A stretch of 64,000 nucleotides of DNA, taken from positions 1 to 64,000 of the forward strand of contig JAUMFO010000091.1 of assembly GCA_032119795.1 (NCBI GenBank), read 5' to 3'. The notes beneath the pieces are model-generated. The model did no database searches, was not told where the DNA came from, and saw only the letters and a list, made by a program, of their open reading frames with translations. Positions 34,701-43,940 of this stretch are shown piece after piece; position 1 is the stretch's first letter; each line of letters starts with the position of its first letter. The position numbers were made by a program, and so were the translations under genes. The stretch is from JAGIBJ01 sp032119795. GTDB lineage: Bacteria > Actinomycetota > Thermoleophilia > Solirubrobacterales > Solirubrobacteraceae.

Positions 34701-35623
34701 AAGGCGTCGCCTGGCCCGACGCACGCTCGACGCCTTCGCCCGCGCACGCTGCCGGTGTGCAGACGCCGATGGCCGCCGTGACTGGTGCGCTTGCGCCCGG
34801 TGCACCCGACGGTTCGGTCTCGTATGCGTCCGAGAAGGCGCCGGTCGGGCAGGACGACCTGTTCTCGTTCTTGGACGAGCCGGCGACGCCAGGGCCGCCG
34901 GAGCCCGCTCCCGCTCCCGCGGTCGTCGCTGCGGCCGCTTCAGGCATCTCCGCCAACCTCCTGGGAAGCGCGGTTCACCTGGTCCTCGAGCGCGTCGGCC
35001 CGGATTCAGGCGCCGTCGCCTTGGATCAGGCGGTGGCGGCGGCGACGGCCGACGCCATCTGGGAGGCCTACCCGCAAGACCGCGCGAGCGTTCGCGTCCT
35101 GGCACAGCGCGCGCTTGCTGCGCCTGCCGTCCGGGAGCTGTGGGCCGCCGGGCCGCCTCGCCGGGAGTCCGCGTTCGCGTTCGCCGTGGGGGATTCCGGC
35201 TGCCTCCTGACGGGCAAGCTCGACGCCTGGGCGTTGCTGCCGGGGGGCGACGCGATCGTGGTCGACTACAAGACCAATCGCGTCGAGGCCGGCGAGGACC
35301 TCGCCGCCAAGACGGCCCGGGAGTACGGGCTGCAGCAGCGCGTCTACGCCCTGGCAGCCCTGCGAGCCGGAGCCCACCGCGTCCGCGTCGTGCACCTCTA
35401 CCTCAGGGCTGAGACGGGCGGCGCGATCGAAGTGGCCTGGGACGCGTCGACGGTCGACGAGCTCGACCGCGAACTCGCGGGCGTGGCTGCCGCGGTGGAC
35501 ACCCCCGAGTCCCGCGTGCCAACCCCCGACCCCAATCGGTTCACCTGCGACGGCTGCCCCGCCCGGGGGACGCTCTGCGCTTGGCCGGTCGAAGCCACGC
35601 TCGCGTTCCCTACGAGGCGGTAG
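31763..35623 (+). CDS. AddA/AdnB-like UvrD-family helicase-nuclease subunit
   Basis: 1286 residues. Walker A AAAGSGKT (about 46-53), LVDEFQDTN (about 376), GDPRQSIYGF (about 413), LSTNYRS, MTVHQSKGLEF (about 754) and LYVALTRAKE mark an active superfamily 1A helicase. A C-terminal RecB-type nuclease has GKLDAW (about 1151) and VVDYKTN (about 1167). C958 in ARCGLRFY and CDGCPARGTLC (about 1263) form an iron-sulfur pattern like that of its partner. With the gene upstream it forms a dimeric break-resection machine carrying two nucleases. GTG 31763 overlaps the upstream stop. Its 3' end overlaps the convergent BrkB-like gene by 14 bases. Confidence 0.87.
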   Translation: MSYQEESLAPPATLYAPGKEESSVVPSAEQEAVRERRHASNVLVAAAGSGKTRVLTWLYTDAHLKDGVPLEALLAISFTDKAAGELRHRIAAELAKASLTGTVDLADAWIGTFHGICARILREFAHRAGLDPAFGVIEELQSLELQAEAWDGAVAGLLDEHGGDAASLISQVGDRALRAAIIEWWTARRSSGEVHPELPTPQTSAADVGAAAQRLLRACDRYAAAVDDVQSARANPSKSLVERLEITEEIATHAQSTAELAVADDLGPVQVAALQAALEARKPRAGNPMPPDHEELAQLLDARTALVRRLAEHVAAPRVLLLADLVRRFSHGYEAAKRRHELLDFDDLELEALQLLREDDDVRVRLVERFERILVDEFQDTNPRQAELVDYLAGGPMWIPIGGDGRPAVTVVGDPRQSIYGFRHADVQLISGAADRIDAEGTLRLSTNYRSDAEVLSAIDEAFAKLDPSHEPVNAHRGPDRLPAGQARVEMLITKEEPGTRDAPLPTWTDVDLGARIGEKSGAALAEARLIAVRIQELRAAEPDRSITVLGRARSVLFPIAEALGDLEIPALIDGAEGFWERLEVADVMAWLRLVRNPADDAALIAVCTSPLVGLSTDAVATLGLLTGDRTDGGRAAALQRELTSGGAFGADDAARLRGLFALLRRQREPGRAADPAGLIDELVEATAYDEHLLRLIGGDRRAANIVRLRRLAGEIASRGGDLTDVVERAEKEQGHELRAPEASVAGSGAVVLMTVHQSKGLEFDTVIVAGLGSQQRLSTPALIGAPKGDDRRLGLRLRPSPGAPAQSLFDHDELVDELRAREDEELRRVLYVALTRAKERLIVSGLARWTQKGSPFSREPSRNAAVLTWLAPAMAPEIDAVIEQASEGPVRTSTGIELRVSTPEGPTLPAHLRAPAIPDLTVHVGDGPQVDRLPHTGPPALTAPRGLSFSALDAHARCGLRFYAERVLGLRPVEEERSEGVAWPDARSTPSPAHAAGVQTPMAAVTGALAPGAPDGSVSYASEKAPVGQDDLFSFLDEPATPGPPEPAPAPAVVAAAASGISANLLGSAVHLVLERVGPDSGAVALDQAVAAATADAIWEAYPQDRASVRVLAQRALAAPAVRELWAAGPPRRESAFAFAVGDSGCLLTGKLDAWALLPGGDAIVVDYKTNRVEAGEDLAAKTAREYGLQQRVYALAALRAGAHRVRVVHLYLRAETGGAIEVAWDASTVDELDRELAGVAAAVDTPESRVPTPDPNRFTCDGCPARGTLCAWPVEATLAFPTRR

Positions 35624-36596
35624 GCCGGTAGTCCGCGTCGTCCTTGGGATCCGGCAGGGCGCCGAGGGGATGCCCCGCAATGCTCGGATCATCGGCGCCG
35701 GCGAGCCGCAGCGGCTGGTGGTCGTCGCCGCGGCGCTGCGCGAGCGTGCCGTTGAGCGCGGCGCCGAGGAGGACGACGACGCCGCTGAGCCAGAGCCAGA
35801 GCAGCAGGATGATCGGCGTGGCGAAGACGCCGTACGTGGCGCCGATGTTCGCGAGGTTCTGGACGTAGAACATGAACCCGGCCGTCGCGAGGACCCAGCC
35901 CAGGCCGGAGAGCACGGCGCCCGGCAGCAGCGCCCGAATGGGGCGGGGGTTGATGCGGTCAGGCGCGACGCGGAAGAGCACGAGCATGGCGCCGACGATC
36001 CCCGTCAGCACGAGCAGCGGCTGCAGCACCGGCCAGACGCCGGGGGCGCCTGAACTCCAGCCGAGGGCTTTGAAGACGTCGTCGGCCAGGTCGCCGCCGA
36101 GGCTCAACAGCACCAGCGCCACCACGAGCAGGACCAGTAGCAGCAGGGTCCACAGCGAGAAGCGGATCTTCCCGACGATGAAGTTGCGCTGCCTGCGGCG
36201 CTCGGGATCTGGCTCGATCGCGCGTCCGGCAGCGGCGAGCCAGCCGGAGGCGCTGTAGACCGCGGTGGCCGCGAGCAGCACGGCGGCGAAGCCCGCGCCG
36301 CTACTGGCCCGGGCTGCCGCGTCCTGAAGCGTGCGGTTCAGTGAGGTGGCGAGCGCTTCGTCCATTCCTTGATCGACCGCCCAGTCGACGACGTTCGTGA
36401 CGGCGTCCTCAGAGCTGAGGAGCAGCGAGACGATCACGACGACCAGCATGCCCGGGAAGAGGGACTGGATCGCGTAGTAGGCCATCGCCGCGGCACGGTC
36501 GGTGCCACCGTCCGAGAACCGCTGCACCGTCGTTTTGGCGACCTCGAAGGCGCTGCGTGCCCGGCCTTGGCCGGGTTTGATCGACGTTTCGTCCAT
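35610..36596 (-). CDS. YihY/BrkB-family membrane protein
   Basis: 328 residues with about six membrane segments. DRAAAMAYYAIQSLFPGMLVV, LLPGAVLSGLGW and NIGATYGVFATPIILLLWLW are family landmarks (quoted in short pieces). The function of the family is not settled. ATG 36596 was chosen over an upstream in-frame start that would add a Cys-rich, unlikely N-terminus; a TACGCT box lies eight bases before it. Divergent from the sigma factor at 36796. Confidence 0.85.
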   Translation of the reverse strand: MDETSIKPGQGRARSAFEVAKTTVQRFSDGGTDRAAAMAYYAIQSLFPGMLVVVIVSLLLSSEDAVTNVVDWAVDQGMDEALATSLNRTLQDAAARASSGAGFAAVLLAATAVYSASGWLAAAGRAIEPDPERRRQRNFIVGKIRFSLWTLLLLVLLVVALVLLSLGGDLADDVFKALGWSSGAPGVWPVLQPLLVLTGIVGAMLVLFRVAPDRINPRPIRALLPGAVLSGLGWVLATAGFMFYVQNLANIGATYGVFATPIILLLWLWLSGVVVLLGAALNGTLAQRRGDDHQPLRLAGADDPSIAGHPLGALPDPKDDADYRPTAS

Positions 36597-36604
36597 GTTG
36601 GGCA

Positions 36605-36610
36605 AGCGTA
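36605..36610 (-). promoter_or_regulatory. -10-like box, leaderless type
   Basis: TACGCT on the minus strand, eight bases before ATG 36596. Confidence 0.45.
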
Positions 36611-36692
36611 AACGGCGCGAGAGGCGTACTACTGAACAGAGCAGGGCGCGGAATCTTGGTTCCGCCAGCTGGGCGCCGCCGTTCACAATTTC

Positions 36693-36735
36693 GTTGCATT
36701 TGCAATGACCGGTCCAGGAATAGTTGCAATTGCAA
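36693..36735. promoter_or_regulatory. Pair of palindromic operator-like sites
   Basis: GTTGCATTTGCAA (36693-36705) and GTTGCAATTGCAA (36723-36735) differ at one base and start exactly 30 bases apart, about three helical turns. The second contains the perfect palindrome TTGCAATTGCAA. They are AT-rich islands in GC-rich DNA, between the divergent BrkB-like and sigma factor genes, and look like a regulator's paired binding sites. Confidence 0.65.
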
Positions 36736-36795
36736 AGATGTTGCGCCATACTCCTTGATCAGGCGTGAAGCAGAACATCGAGAGAGGGAGACACG

Positions 36796-37620
36796 ATGGA
36801 ACCAGGCGATCAGCTTGATCAGATCCTCAGGGCTGCGGAGCGTTACCCGCTGCTCAGTCACCCCGAGGTCATTGAACTCTCCAAGCGGATCGAGGCCGGC
36901 GACCTCGATGCCAAGGAGAAGCTCATCAACTCCAACCTGCGGCTGGTCGTTTCGATCGCCCGCAACTATCAGGGGCAGGGCCTACCGCTCGGCGACCTGG
37001 TGCAGGAGGGCATGCTCGGTCTGATCCGCGCGGCCGAGAAGTTCGACTTCCGCAAGGGGTACCGCTTCTCCACGTACGCAACGATCTGGGTCCGGCAGGC
37101 ACTCCAGCGTGGCTTGGACAACAGCGGTCGGACGATTCGTCTGCCCGCGCATGTTGCCCAGCGCGTGCGCCGCATGCGTCGACTCGAGCGCGAACTCTCG
37201 ACGCAGCTCGGCCACGTGCCGACGGAGCTGCAGCTGGCCGACGCGCTGGCGACCGACCTCGAAGAGGTCGCGAAGCTGCGTCACCACGACCGCACGATGG
37301 CGTCGCTCGACGCCGGCGTGGGGGAGGACGGCGAGACGCCGCTCTCGAGTCTGCTCCCGGATGACGCTCCCGCGATCGCGGATGTCGTTGCCGACGAGTC
37401 GGTCCGTGAGGGGCTGCGCAGTCAGATCCAGTCGCTGCCGAGCGACGAGCGTGATGTGATCACGCTGCGCTTCGGGACCGGCCAGGACGGCGTACACACC
37501 GTCGAGCAGGCGTCCCGCAAGCTCGGGATCCCGGCGTCACGCACGCGTGACATCGAAGCCCGCGCGCTGGACCGTCTCTCGCGGCAGCCCGAGGTTGTCG
37601 CGCTTCGCAGCGCTGCGTAG
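36796..37620 (+). CDS. RNA polymerase sigma factor, group 2 sigma-70
   Basis: 274 residues. Region 2 (about 40-105: NLRLVVSIARNYQGQG, LGDLVQEG, GYRFSTYATIWVRQA), region 3 (RTIRLPAHV...) and region 4 (about 205-265, LPSDERDVITLRFG, SRTRDIEARALDRL) are complete. Region 1.1 is absent, as expected for an alternative or non-essential sigma of group 2. ATG 36796 has GAGAGGGAGA upstream. Two palindromic sites (36693-36735) lie 60-100 bases before the start and may control it. Confidence 0.92.
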   Translation: MEPGDQLDQILRAAERYPLLSHPEVIELSKRIEAGDLDAKEKLINSNLRLVVSIARNYQGQGLPLGDLVQEGMLGLIRAAEKFDFRKGYRFSTYATIWVRQALQRGLDNSGRTIRLPAHVAQRVRRMRRLERELSTQLGHVPTELQLADALATDLEEVAKLRHHDRTMASLDAGVGEDGETPLSSLLPDDAPAIADVVADESVREGLRSQIQSLPSDERDVITLRFGTGQDGVHTVEQASRKLGIPASRTRDIEARALDRLSRQPEVVALRSAA

Positions 37621-37843
37621 GTCGACCAGCAGCAAGAAATGACGGGGCGGCCGCGGTGTGCGGCCCGTCACGTAAGGCCCGGGCCCGGTGCGTACGCGCG
37701 CCGGGCTCATGTCGTTTCCGGGTGGAAATTCGCCACCGTTGGTAAACTTCGCCGACCTCACGCGTCTCGTGCGCGCTGGGGGCAAGCCCCGGAGCCTTCC
37801 CAGCTCCGGGAATCCACCCCAACCACGACCTTTGCGGACTTGC

Positions 37844-40800
37844 ATGACGCGACCGGCGGACGGCCTCTACGACCCTCGCAATGAGCACGACGCCTGTGGC
37901 GTCGCGCTAGTGGCCAAGCTGGATAACCGCCCGACGCGTGAGATCGTCGAAATGGCGATCCAGGCGCTCGACAACATGGAGCACCGCGGTGCCGAGGGGG
38001 CTGACGCCAACACCGGCGACGGCGCCGGCATCCTGCTCCAGATGCCCGACGCGTTCCTGCGCGGCGTGGCCGGCTTCGATCTTCCCGAGGTGGGGCAGTA
38101 CGGCGTCGGCATGTGCTTCCTGCCGCAGGACGACGCGCTGCGCGCCGAGATCAAGGCGTTCCTCGAGCAGACGGTCGTGGGCGAGGGGCAGACGTTCCTC
38201 GGTTGGCGCGACGTGCCGGTCGTGCCCGAGTCGGTCGGCGTGACCGCCAACGAGAGTCGCCCGGTCTTCGAGCAGCTCTTCATCGGCCAGGGCGCCGGCG
38301 TTGCCGATCAGGAGGCGTTCGAGCGCAAGCTCTACGTCATCCGCCGCATCGCCGAGCTGCAGTTCGGCAGCGACCTCTACGTCGCGTCCTGCTCCTCGCG
38401 CACCCTGAACTACAAGGGCATGCTGATCTCCGGCCAGCTCATGAAGTTCTTCCCGGATCTCGCCGACGAGCGCGTTGCCAGCGCCGTCTGCCTCGTCCAC
38501 TCGCGCTTCTCGACGAACACGTTCCCGAGCTGGGATCTGGCACACCCGTTCCGCGTGATCGCCCACAACGGCGAGATCAACACGCTCCGCGGCAACATCA
38601 ACTGGATGCGGGCTCGCGAGAGCCAGCTGCGCTCCGAACTCTTCGGCGACGATCTCCAGAAGATCATGCCGGTCGTCCGCCCGGACGGCTCCGACTCGGC
38701 CACGTTCGACAACGTCCTCGAACTCCTCATGCTCAGCGGCCGCTCCCTGCCGCATGCCGTGATGATGATGGTCCCCGAGGCCTACGAGCGCCGGGCCGAT
38801 TTGCCCGAGCACCTGCACGGGTTCTACGCCTTCCACGCCGCGCTGATGGAGCCGTGGGACGGCCCCGCTGCCGTCTGCTTCACCGACGGCCGCGTCGTCG
38901 GCGCCACGCTCGACCGCAACGGGCTGCGCCCGGGGCGCTGGGTCGAGACCACCGACGGCATCGTCGTGCTCGGCTCCGAGACGGGCCTGCTGCCGGAGAT
39001 CACCACCGATCGCATCAAGCGGCTCGGTCGCCTGCAGCCGGGCAAGCTCTTCTTCATCGATCTGGAGGAGGGGAAGATCATCGACGACGCCGACGTCAAG
39101 TCGAAGATCTCCCAGCAGCAGCCCTACGGCGAGTGGTTCCGCGAGCACAACGTCAGCCTCGAAGATCTTCCGACCTACGACGCCGTCAAGCCGGAACTCT
39201 CGGTGCGCCAGCGCCAGCTCGCCTTCGGCTACACCCAGGAGGACGAGCGCGTCCTCATCGGGCCGATGGCCAGCAAGGGTGAGGAGCCGCTCGGCTCGAT
39301 GGGCAACGACACCGCGCTCGCCGTGTTGTCGGATCGCCGCCCGCCGCTGTACTCCTACTTCAAGCAGCTCTTCGCGCAGGTCACGAACCCGCCGATCGAT
39401 CCGATCCGCGAAGAGGTCGTGATGAGCCTCACGACCCAGCTCGGGTCTGAGGGCAACCTGCTCGACGAGGATCCCGAGCACGCTCACCAGCTCCGGCTCG
39501 AGCAGCCGATCCTGCGCAACGCCGAGCTCGAAGCCGTCCGTCACATCGACCACGGCCTGCTCAAGGGCCACACGCTCGACGCGACGTTCCCCGTTGCCGG
39601 TGGTGAGCAAGCCCTGCGCGGTCGGCTCACGGAGCTCTTCGCCGAGGCCTCAGCTGCGCTTGCGGCCGGAACCACGGTGCTGATCCTGTCGGACCGCGGC
39701 GTCTCCGCTGAGCGGGCGCCGATCCCGGCACTGCTCGCCGTCTCCGGTGTGCACCACCACCTGGTCAAAGAAGGCACCCGTCTGCTCGCCGGCCTCGTGC
39801 TCGAGTCGGGCGAGCCGCGTGAGGTCCACCACATGGCGGTCCTCCTCGGCTTCGGCTGCAACGCGATCAACCCCTACCTCATGTTCGACACGGCGGATCA
39901 GCTGCTGTCGGAAGGCCGCGTCGCCGGCGATCTCACGCCGGAGCAGGCGGAGAAGAACATCGTCAAGGCCATCGGCAAGGGCCTGATGAAGACGATCTCC
40001 AAGATCGGCATCGCGACGGTCCAGTCCTACACGGGCGCTCAGATCTTCGAGGCGATCGGCCTCTCGCGGTCGCTCGTCGACGAGTACCTCACGGGCGCGG
40101 CTTCGCGTCTGGGCGGCATCGGCCTCGACGTCATCGCGAAGGAGACGATCGACCGTCACGCCACGGCGTTCCCGACGCTCGGCGACGACCTGCTGCCCGT
40201 CGGCGGCATGTACGCCTGGCGCCGCGGCGGCGAGCACCGCGCGTGGGCGCCGGAGTCGATCTCCCTGCTGCAGCACGCCGTGCGCGGTCAGGGCGGCGAT
40301 GCCCAGGCGACGTACGACAAGTACGCCAGCGAGGTCAATGACGAGAGCAACAAGCTCGGCTTCCTGCGCGGACTGCTCAAGTTCGCCGACGGTGCCACCC
40401 CGATCGACATCAGCGAGGTCGAGCCGGCCTCCGAGATCGTCAAGCGCTTTGCGACCGGCGCCATGTCGCTGGGTTCGATCTCCCGTGAGGCCCACGAGAA
40501 CCTCGCCGTCGCGATGAACCGCCTCGGCGGCAAGTCCAACACGGGCGAGGGTGGAGAGGACCCGATCCGCTTCAAGCCCGAGGCCAACGGCGATACCCGC
40601 CGCTCGGCCATCAAGCAGATCGCCTCCGGTCGCTTCGGCGTCACGATCGAGTACCTGGTCAACGCCGACCAGCTCCAGATCAAGATGGCCCAGGGCGCCA
40701 AGCCCGGTGAGGGCGGCCAGCTGCCCGGCCACAAGATCGACGAGTACATCGGCAAGATCCGGCACTCCACGCCGGGCGTCGGCCTGATCTCGCCGCCGCC

Positions 40801-42346
40801 GCACCACGACATCTACTCCATCGAGGATCTCAAGCAGCTCATCTACGACCTGCGCTGCGCGAACCCCAGCGCGTCGGTCTCGGTGAAGCTCGTGTCCGAG
40901 GTCGGCGTCGGAACGGTCGCCGCCGGTGTGGCCAAGGCCAACGCCGATCACGTTCTCATCGCCGGCCATGACGGTGGCACCGGCGCTTCGCCGCTCTCGT
41001 CGGTCTACTCGGCCGGTGTGCCGTGGGAGATCGGCCTCGCCGAGACCCAGCAGACGCTCCTCAAGAACAGCCTGCGTAACCGCATCACGGTGCAGACCGA
41101 CGGCCAGCTCAAGACGGGCCGCGACGTCGCGATCGCCGCGATGCTCGGCGCCGACGAGTTTGGCTTCTCGACCGCTCCGCTGATCGCAACGGGCTGCATC
41201 ATGATGCGCGCCTGCCACCTGAACACCTGCCCGGTGGGCATCGCGACGCAGGACCCGGTCCTGCGCGAGCGCTTCAAGGGCCAGCCCGAGCACGTCGTGA
41301 ACTTCTTCTTCTTCGTGGCGGAGGAGCTGCGCGGCATCATGGCCTCGCTCGGCATCCGCACGGTGAACGAGATGATCGGCCGCACGGAGCTGCTCGTCGC
41401 CGACGACGCCATCACCCACTGGAAGGCGTCCGGCCTCGACCTCACGCACCTCCTCGCATTCCCGAACGACGTCGACCCCAGCGCTCCGCGCTACCGGGTC
41501 GAGGCTCCGCCGGCGGTCCTCGGCGACCACCTCGACTGGGGTCTTGTCGAGCAGGCGCAGGATGCGATCAACGCGGCCGAACCGGTCGTCCTCGATCAGG
41601 CGATCCGCAACCTCGACCGCTGCACTGGCGGCATCCTCTCCAGCCACGTGGCCGCGCGCTACGGGCAGGCCGGTCTGCCAGACAACACCATCGCGGTGAA
41701 CTTCACCGGTTCGGCAGGGCAGTCGTTCGGCGGCTGGCTCGCTCACGGCGTCACGTTCTCGCTCGAGGGTGATGCCAACGACTACGTCGGCAAGGGCCTC
41801 TCCGGCGGCGTGCTGTCGGTCCGTCCGCCGGCAGACGCCACCTACGTGCCTGAGGACAACGTCATCGTTGGCAACACGCTGCTGTATGGCGCGACCGAAG
41901 GCCGCGCCTTCATCCGCGGCAAGGCTGGCGAGCGGTTCGCGGTGCGCAACTCGGGGGCCCACGCGGTCGTCGAGGGCGTCGGCGATCACGGCTGCGAGTA
42001 CATGACCGGTGGTCGCGTCGTGATCCTCGGTGATACGGGGCGCAACTTCGCCGCTGGCATGAGCGGCGGCCTGGCGTTCGTCTACGACCCGGCCGGCACC
42101 TTTGGCCAGCGGGTCAACCCGACGATGCTCGACCAGCTCGAAGAGCTGGCCTCCGAAGACCAAGACGAACTCCGCAGCCTGCTCGAAGAGCACGTCCAGC
42201 GGACGGGCTCGACGGTCGCCGAAGGCATTCTGAGCCGCTTCGACGAAGCGGTGTCTGATTTCGTGAAGATCTTCCCGACCGACTTCAAGCGGGTGCTCGC
42301 CGAACGAGCCGCCGCCGCGGCCGGGACTACCGGAGGCGCTGCCTGA
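37844..42346 (+). CDS. gltB: Glutamate synthase, large subunit
   Basis: 1500 residues, full length. ATG 37844 places C18 (EHDACGVA) as the amidotransferase cysteine after removal of a short propeptide. The central and FMN-binding domains follow (RRSAIKQIASGRFGV region, GGTGASPLSS), the 3Fe-4S ligands are in CIMMRACHLNTCPVG (about 1125), and the GXGXG beta-helix forms the C-terminus. It transfers glutamine amide nitrogen to 2-oxoglutarate. Stop and gltD start overlap (TGATG). A 223-base leader separates it from the sigma gene. Confidence 0.96.
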   Translation: MTRPADGLYDPRNEHDACGVALVAKLDNRPTREIVEMAIQALDNMEHRGAEGADANTGDGAGILLQMPDAFLRGVAGFDLPEVGQYGVGMCFLPQDDALRAEIKAFLEQTVVGEGQTFLGWRDVPVVPESVGVTANESRPVFEQLFIGQGAGVADQEAFERKLYVIRRIAELQFGSDLYVASCSSRTLNYKGMLISGQLMKFFPDLADERVASAVCLVHSRFSTNTFPSWDLAHPFRVIAHNGEINTLRGNINWMRARESQLRSELFGDDLQKIMPVVRPDGSDSATFDNVLELLMLSGRSLPHAVMMMVPEAYERRADLPEHLHGFYAFHAALMEPWDGPAAVCFTDGRVVGATLDRNGLRPGRWVETTDGIVVLGSETGLLPEITTDRIKRLGRLQPGKLFFIDLEEGKIIDDADVKSKISQQQPYGEWFREHNVSLEDLPTYDAVKPELSVRQRQLAFGYTQEDERVLIGPMASKGEEPLGSMGNDTALAVLSDRRPPLYSYFKQLFAQVTNPPIDPIREEVVMSLTTQLGSEGNLLDEDPEHAHQLRLEQPILRNAELEAVRHIDHGLLKGHTLDATFPVAGGEQALRGRLTELFAEASAALAAGTTVLILSDRGVSAERAPIPALLAVSGVHHHLVKEGTRLLAGLVLESGEPREVHHMAVLLGFGCNAINPYLMFDTADQLLSEGRVAGDLTPEQAEKNIVKAIGKGLMKTISKIGIATVQSYTGAQIFEAIGLSRSLVDEYLTGAASRLGGIGLDVIAKETIDRHATAFPTLGDDLLPVGGMYAWRRGGEHRAWAPESISLLQHAVRGQGGDAQATYDKYASEVNDESNKLGFLRGLLKFADGATPIDISEVEPASEIVKRFATGAMSLGSISREAHENLAVAMNRLGGKSNTGEGGEDPIRFKPEANGDTRRSAIKQIASGRFGVTIEYLVNADQLQIKMAQGAKPGEGGQLPGHKIDEYIGKIRHSTPGVGLISPPPHHDIYSIEDLKQLIYDLRCANPSASVSVKLVSEVGVGTVAAGVAKANADHVLIAGHDGGTGASPLSSVYSAGVPWEIGLAETQQTLLKNSLRNRITVQTDGQLKTGRDVAIAAMLGADEFGFSTAPLIATGCIMMRACHLNTCPVGIATQDPVLRERFKGQPEHVVNFFFFVAEELRGIMASLGIRTVNEMIGRTELLVADDAITHWKASGLDLTHLLAFPNDVDPSAPRYRVEAPPAVLGDHLDWGLVEQAQDAINAAEPVVLDQAIRNLDRCTGGILSSHVAARYGQAGLPDNTIAVNFTGSAGQSFGGWLAHGVTFSLEGDANDYVGKGLSGGVLSVRPPADATYVPEDNVIVGNTLLYGATEGRAFIRGKAGERFAVRNSGAHAVVEGVGDHGCEYMTGGRVVILGDTGRNFAAGMSGGLAFVYDPAGTFGQRVNPTMLDQLEELASEDQDELRSLLEEHVQRTGSTVAEGILSRFDEAVSDFVKIFPTDFKRVLAERAAAAAGTTGGAA

Positions 42347-43821
42347 TGGGTGAACTGGGCGGCTTCCTCCGCATCGAGAAGCACAACTTCGAGTACTCCG
42401 ACCCGGCGCAGCGCGTCGGGCACGTCAAAGAGTTCATCGAGCGTCTGCCCGACGCCGAGATCTCCCAGCAGGGCGGCCGCTGCATGGAATGCGGCGTTCC
42501 GTTCTGCCACAACGGTTGCCCGCTGGGCAACCTCATCCCCGACTGGAACGACCTCGTCTACCGCGGCCGGTGGGATTCGGCCGTCCGCCAGCTCCACGCG
42601 ACGAACAACTTCCCGGAGTTCACCGGCCGGCTCTGCCCGGCGCCGTGTGAGGCTGCCTGCGTGGTGGAGATCAACGAGGGTCAGTCCGTCACGATCAAGC
42701 AGATCGAGCTGGCCATCTCCGATCACGCCGTCAACGCGGGCCACCTGGCTCCGCAGCCGCCGGAGCACGAGACGGGCCACAAGGTTGCCGTCGTCGGCGC
42801 CGGCCCGGCCGGCATGGCCGCTGCCCAGCAGCTGCGCCGTATGGGTCACGCCGTCACGCTGTTCGAGCGCGACGAGGCCCTTGGCGGTCTGATGCGCTTC
42901 GGCGTGCCGGACTTCAAGATCGAGAAGGACGTCATCGAGCGTCGCGTCGTCCAGCTTGTGGGCGAAGGCATCGAACTGCGCGTCGGCGTCGACGTGGGCG
43001 TCGACGTGACGGTCGAGGAACTCCGCGACGAGTTCGACGCCGTCATCCTCGCGACCGGCTCGCGCGTCCCGCGTGATCTGCCGGTCCCCGGCCGAGAACT
43101 CGAAGGCGTGCACTTCGCCATGGAGTTCCTCTACGAGCGCAACCGCCGCGTCTCGCGCGTCGACGGGCCTACGCCGCAAGGCACGATCCCGGACGACACA
43201 GGACTCACCGCTGCGGGCAAGAAGGTCGTCGTGATCGGCGGCGGCGACACCGGCGCGGACTGCGTCGCCAACTCGCTGCGCGAAGGCGCCGTCTCCGTCG
43301 TCCAACTCGAGCTGTTGCCCGAGCCGCCGACCAACCGCCCCGACGACCGCACCCCGTGGCCGCTCTGGCCCGCGAAGTACCGCAAGTCGTACGCCAAGGA
43401 AGAGCTGGACGCCCTCGACAAGGGCGAGCAGGACTTCTCCGTCGTGACGACCGAGTTCCTTGGCGAGAACGGCAAGCTGCGGGCGCTCAACGTGTCCCGC
43501 GCCGCCGACGCCCCGCCGTTTGCGCCCGTCGAAGGCAGCGAGTTCGAGATCGAAGCCGATCTCGTGCTGCTCGCCATGGGCTTCCTGCACCCCGAGCAAG
43601 AGCTGCTCGACAGCCTGGGCGTCGCCAAAGACGCGCGCGGCAACGTAAAGTCCGTCAAGCCGTACACCTCGTCGGTCGACGGCGTCTTCGCCGCTGGCGA
43701 CTGCCGCCGCGGGCAGTCCCTCATCGTCTGGGCGATCAACGAGGGGCGCCGCGCCGCGAACATGGCCGACCGGTTCCTCGGTACTCGCGCGAAGGACGTT
43801 GCGGACGCTTTGAGCGTCTAA
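42346..43821 (+). CDS. gltD: Glutamate synthase, small subunit
   Basis: 491 residues. N-terminal iron-sulfur cysteines (CMECGVPFCHNGCPLGN and CPAPCEAAC), FAD-binding GAGPAGMAAAQ and NADPH-binding GGGDTGADC are all present. It feeds electrons from NADPH to GltB. The gene is intact. About 260 bases of its 3' end, from roughly 43585, recur in inverted, diverged form at about 43941-44190, on the other side of repeat R3. Confidence 0.96.
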   Translation: MGELGGFLRIEKHNFEYSDPAQRVGHVKEFIERLPDAEISQQGGRCMECGVPFCHNGCPLGNLIPDWNDLVYRGRWDSAVRQLHATNNFPEFTGRLCPAPCEAACVVEINEGQSVTIKQIELAISDHAVNAGHLAPQPPEHETGHKVAVVGAGPAGMAAAQQLRRMGHAVTLFERDEALGGLMRFGVPDFKIEKDVIERRVVQLVGEGIELRVGVDVGVDVTVEELRDEFDAVILATGSRVPRDLPVPGRELEGVHFAMEFLYERNRRVSRVDGPTPQGTIPDDTGLTAAGKKVVVIGGGDTGADCVANSLREGAVSVVQLELLPEPPTNRPDDRTPWPLWPAKYRKSYAKEELDALDKGEQDFSVVTTEFLGENGKLRALNVSRAADAPPFAPVEGSEFEIEADLVLLAMGFLHPEQELLDSLGVAKDARGNVKSVKPYTSSVDGVFAAGDCRRGQSLIVWAINEGRRAANMADRFLGTRAKDVADALSV

Positions 43822-43842
43822 CGGCAGTACTTCTAGGTTTCC

Positions 43843-43940
43843 GCTCGGGGGTGGGTGTACCCCCGTTCGGACACCCTCACGCTCGCTGGCGCTCACTCCA
43901 GTCGGGAACGGTCCGCCCGGGGGTACACCCACCCCCGAGC
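43843..43940 (-). repeat. R3: palindromic repeat family R, copy 3
   Basis: Perfect 23-bp arms at 43843-43865 and 43918-43940 (GCTCGGGGGTGGGTGTACCC then CCG). The core is the most diverged of the four but keeps the order CCGGGCGG, a GACTGGAGTGAGCG block, AGCGAGCGTGAGGG and CCGAACGGGG on the minus strand. Flanks match R1. Its centre (43891) is the midpoint of the gltD inverted duplication. Confidence 0.85.
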
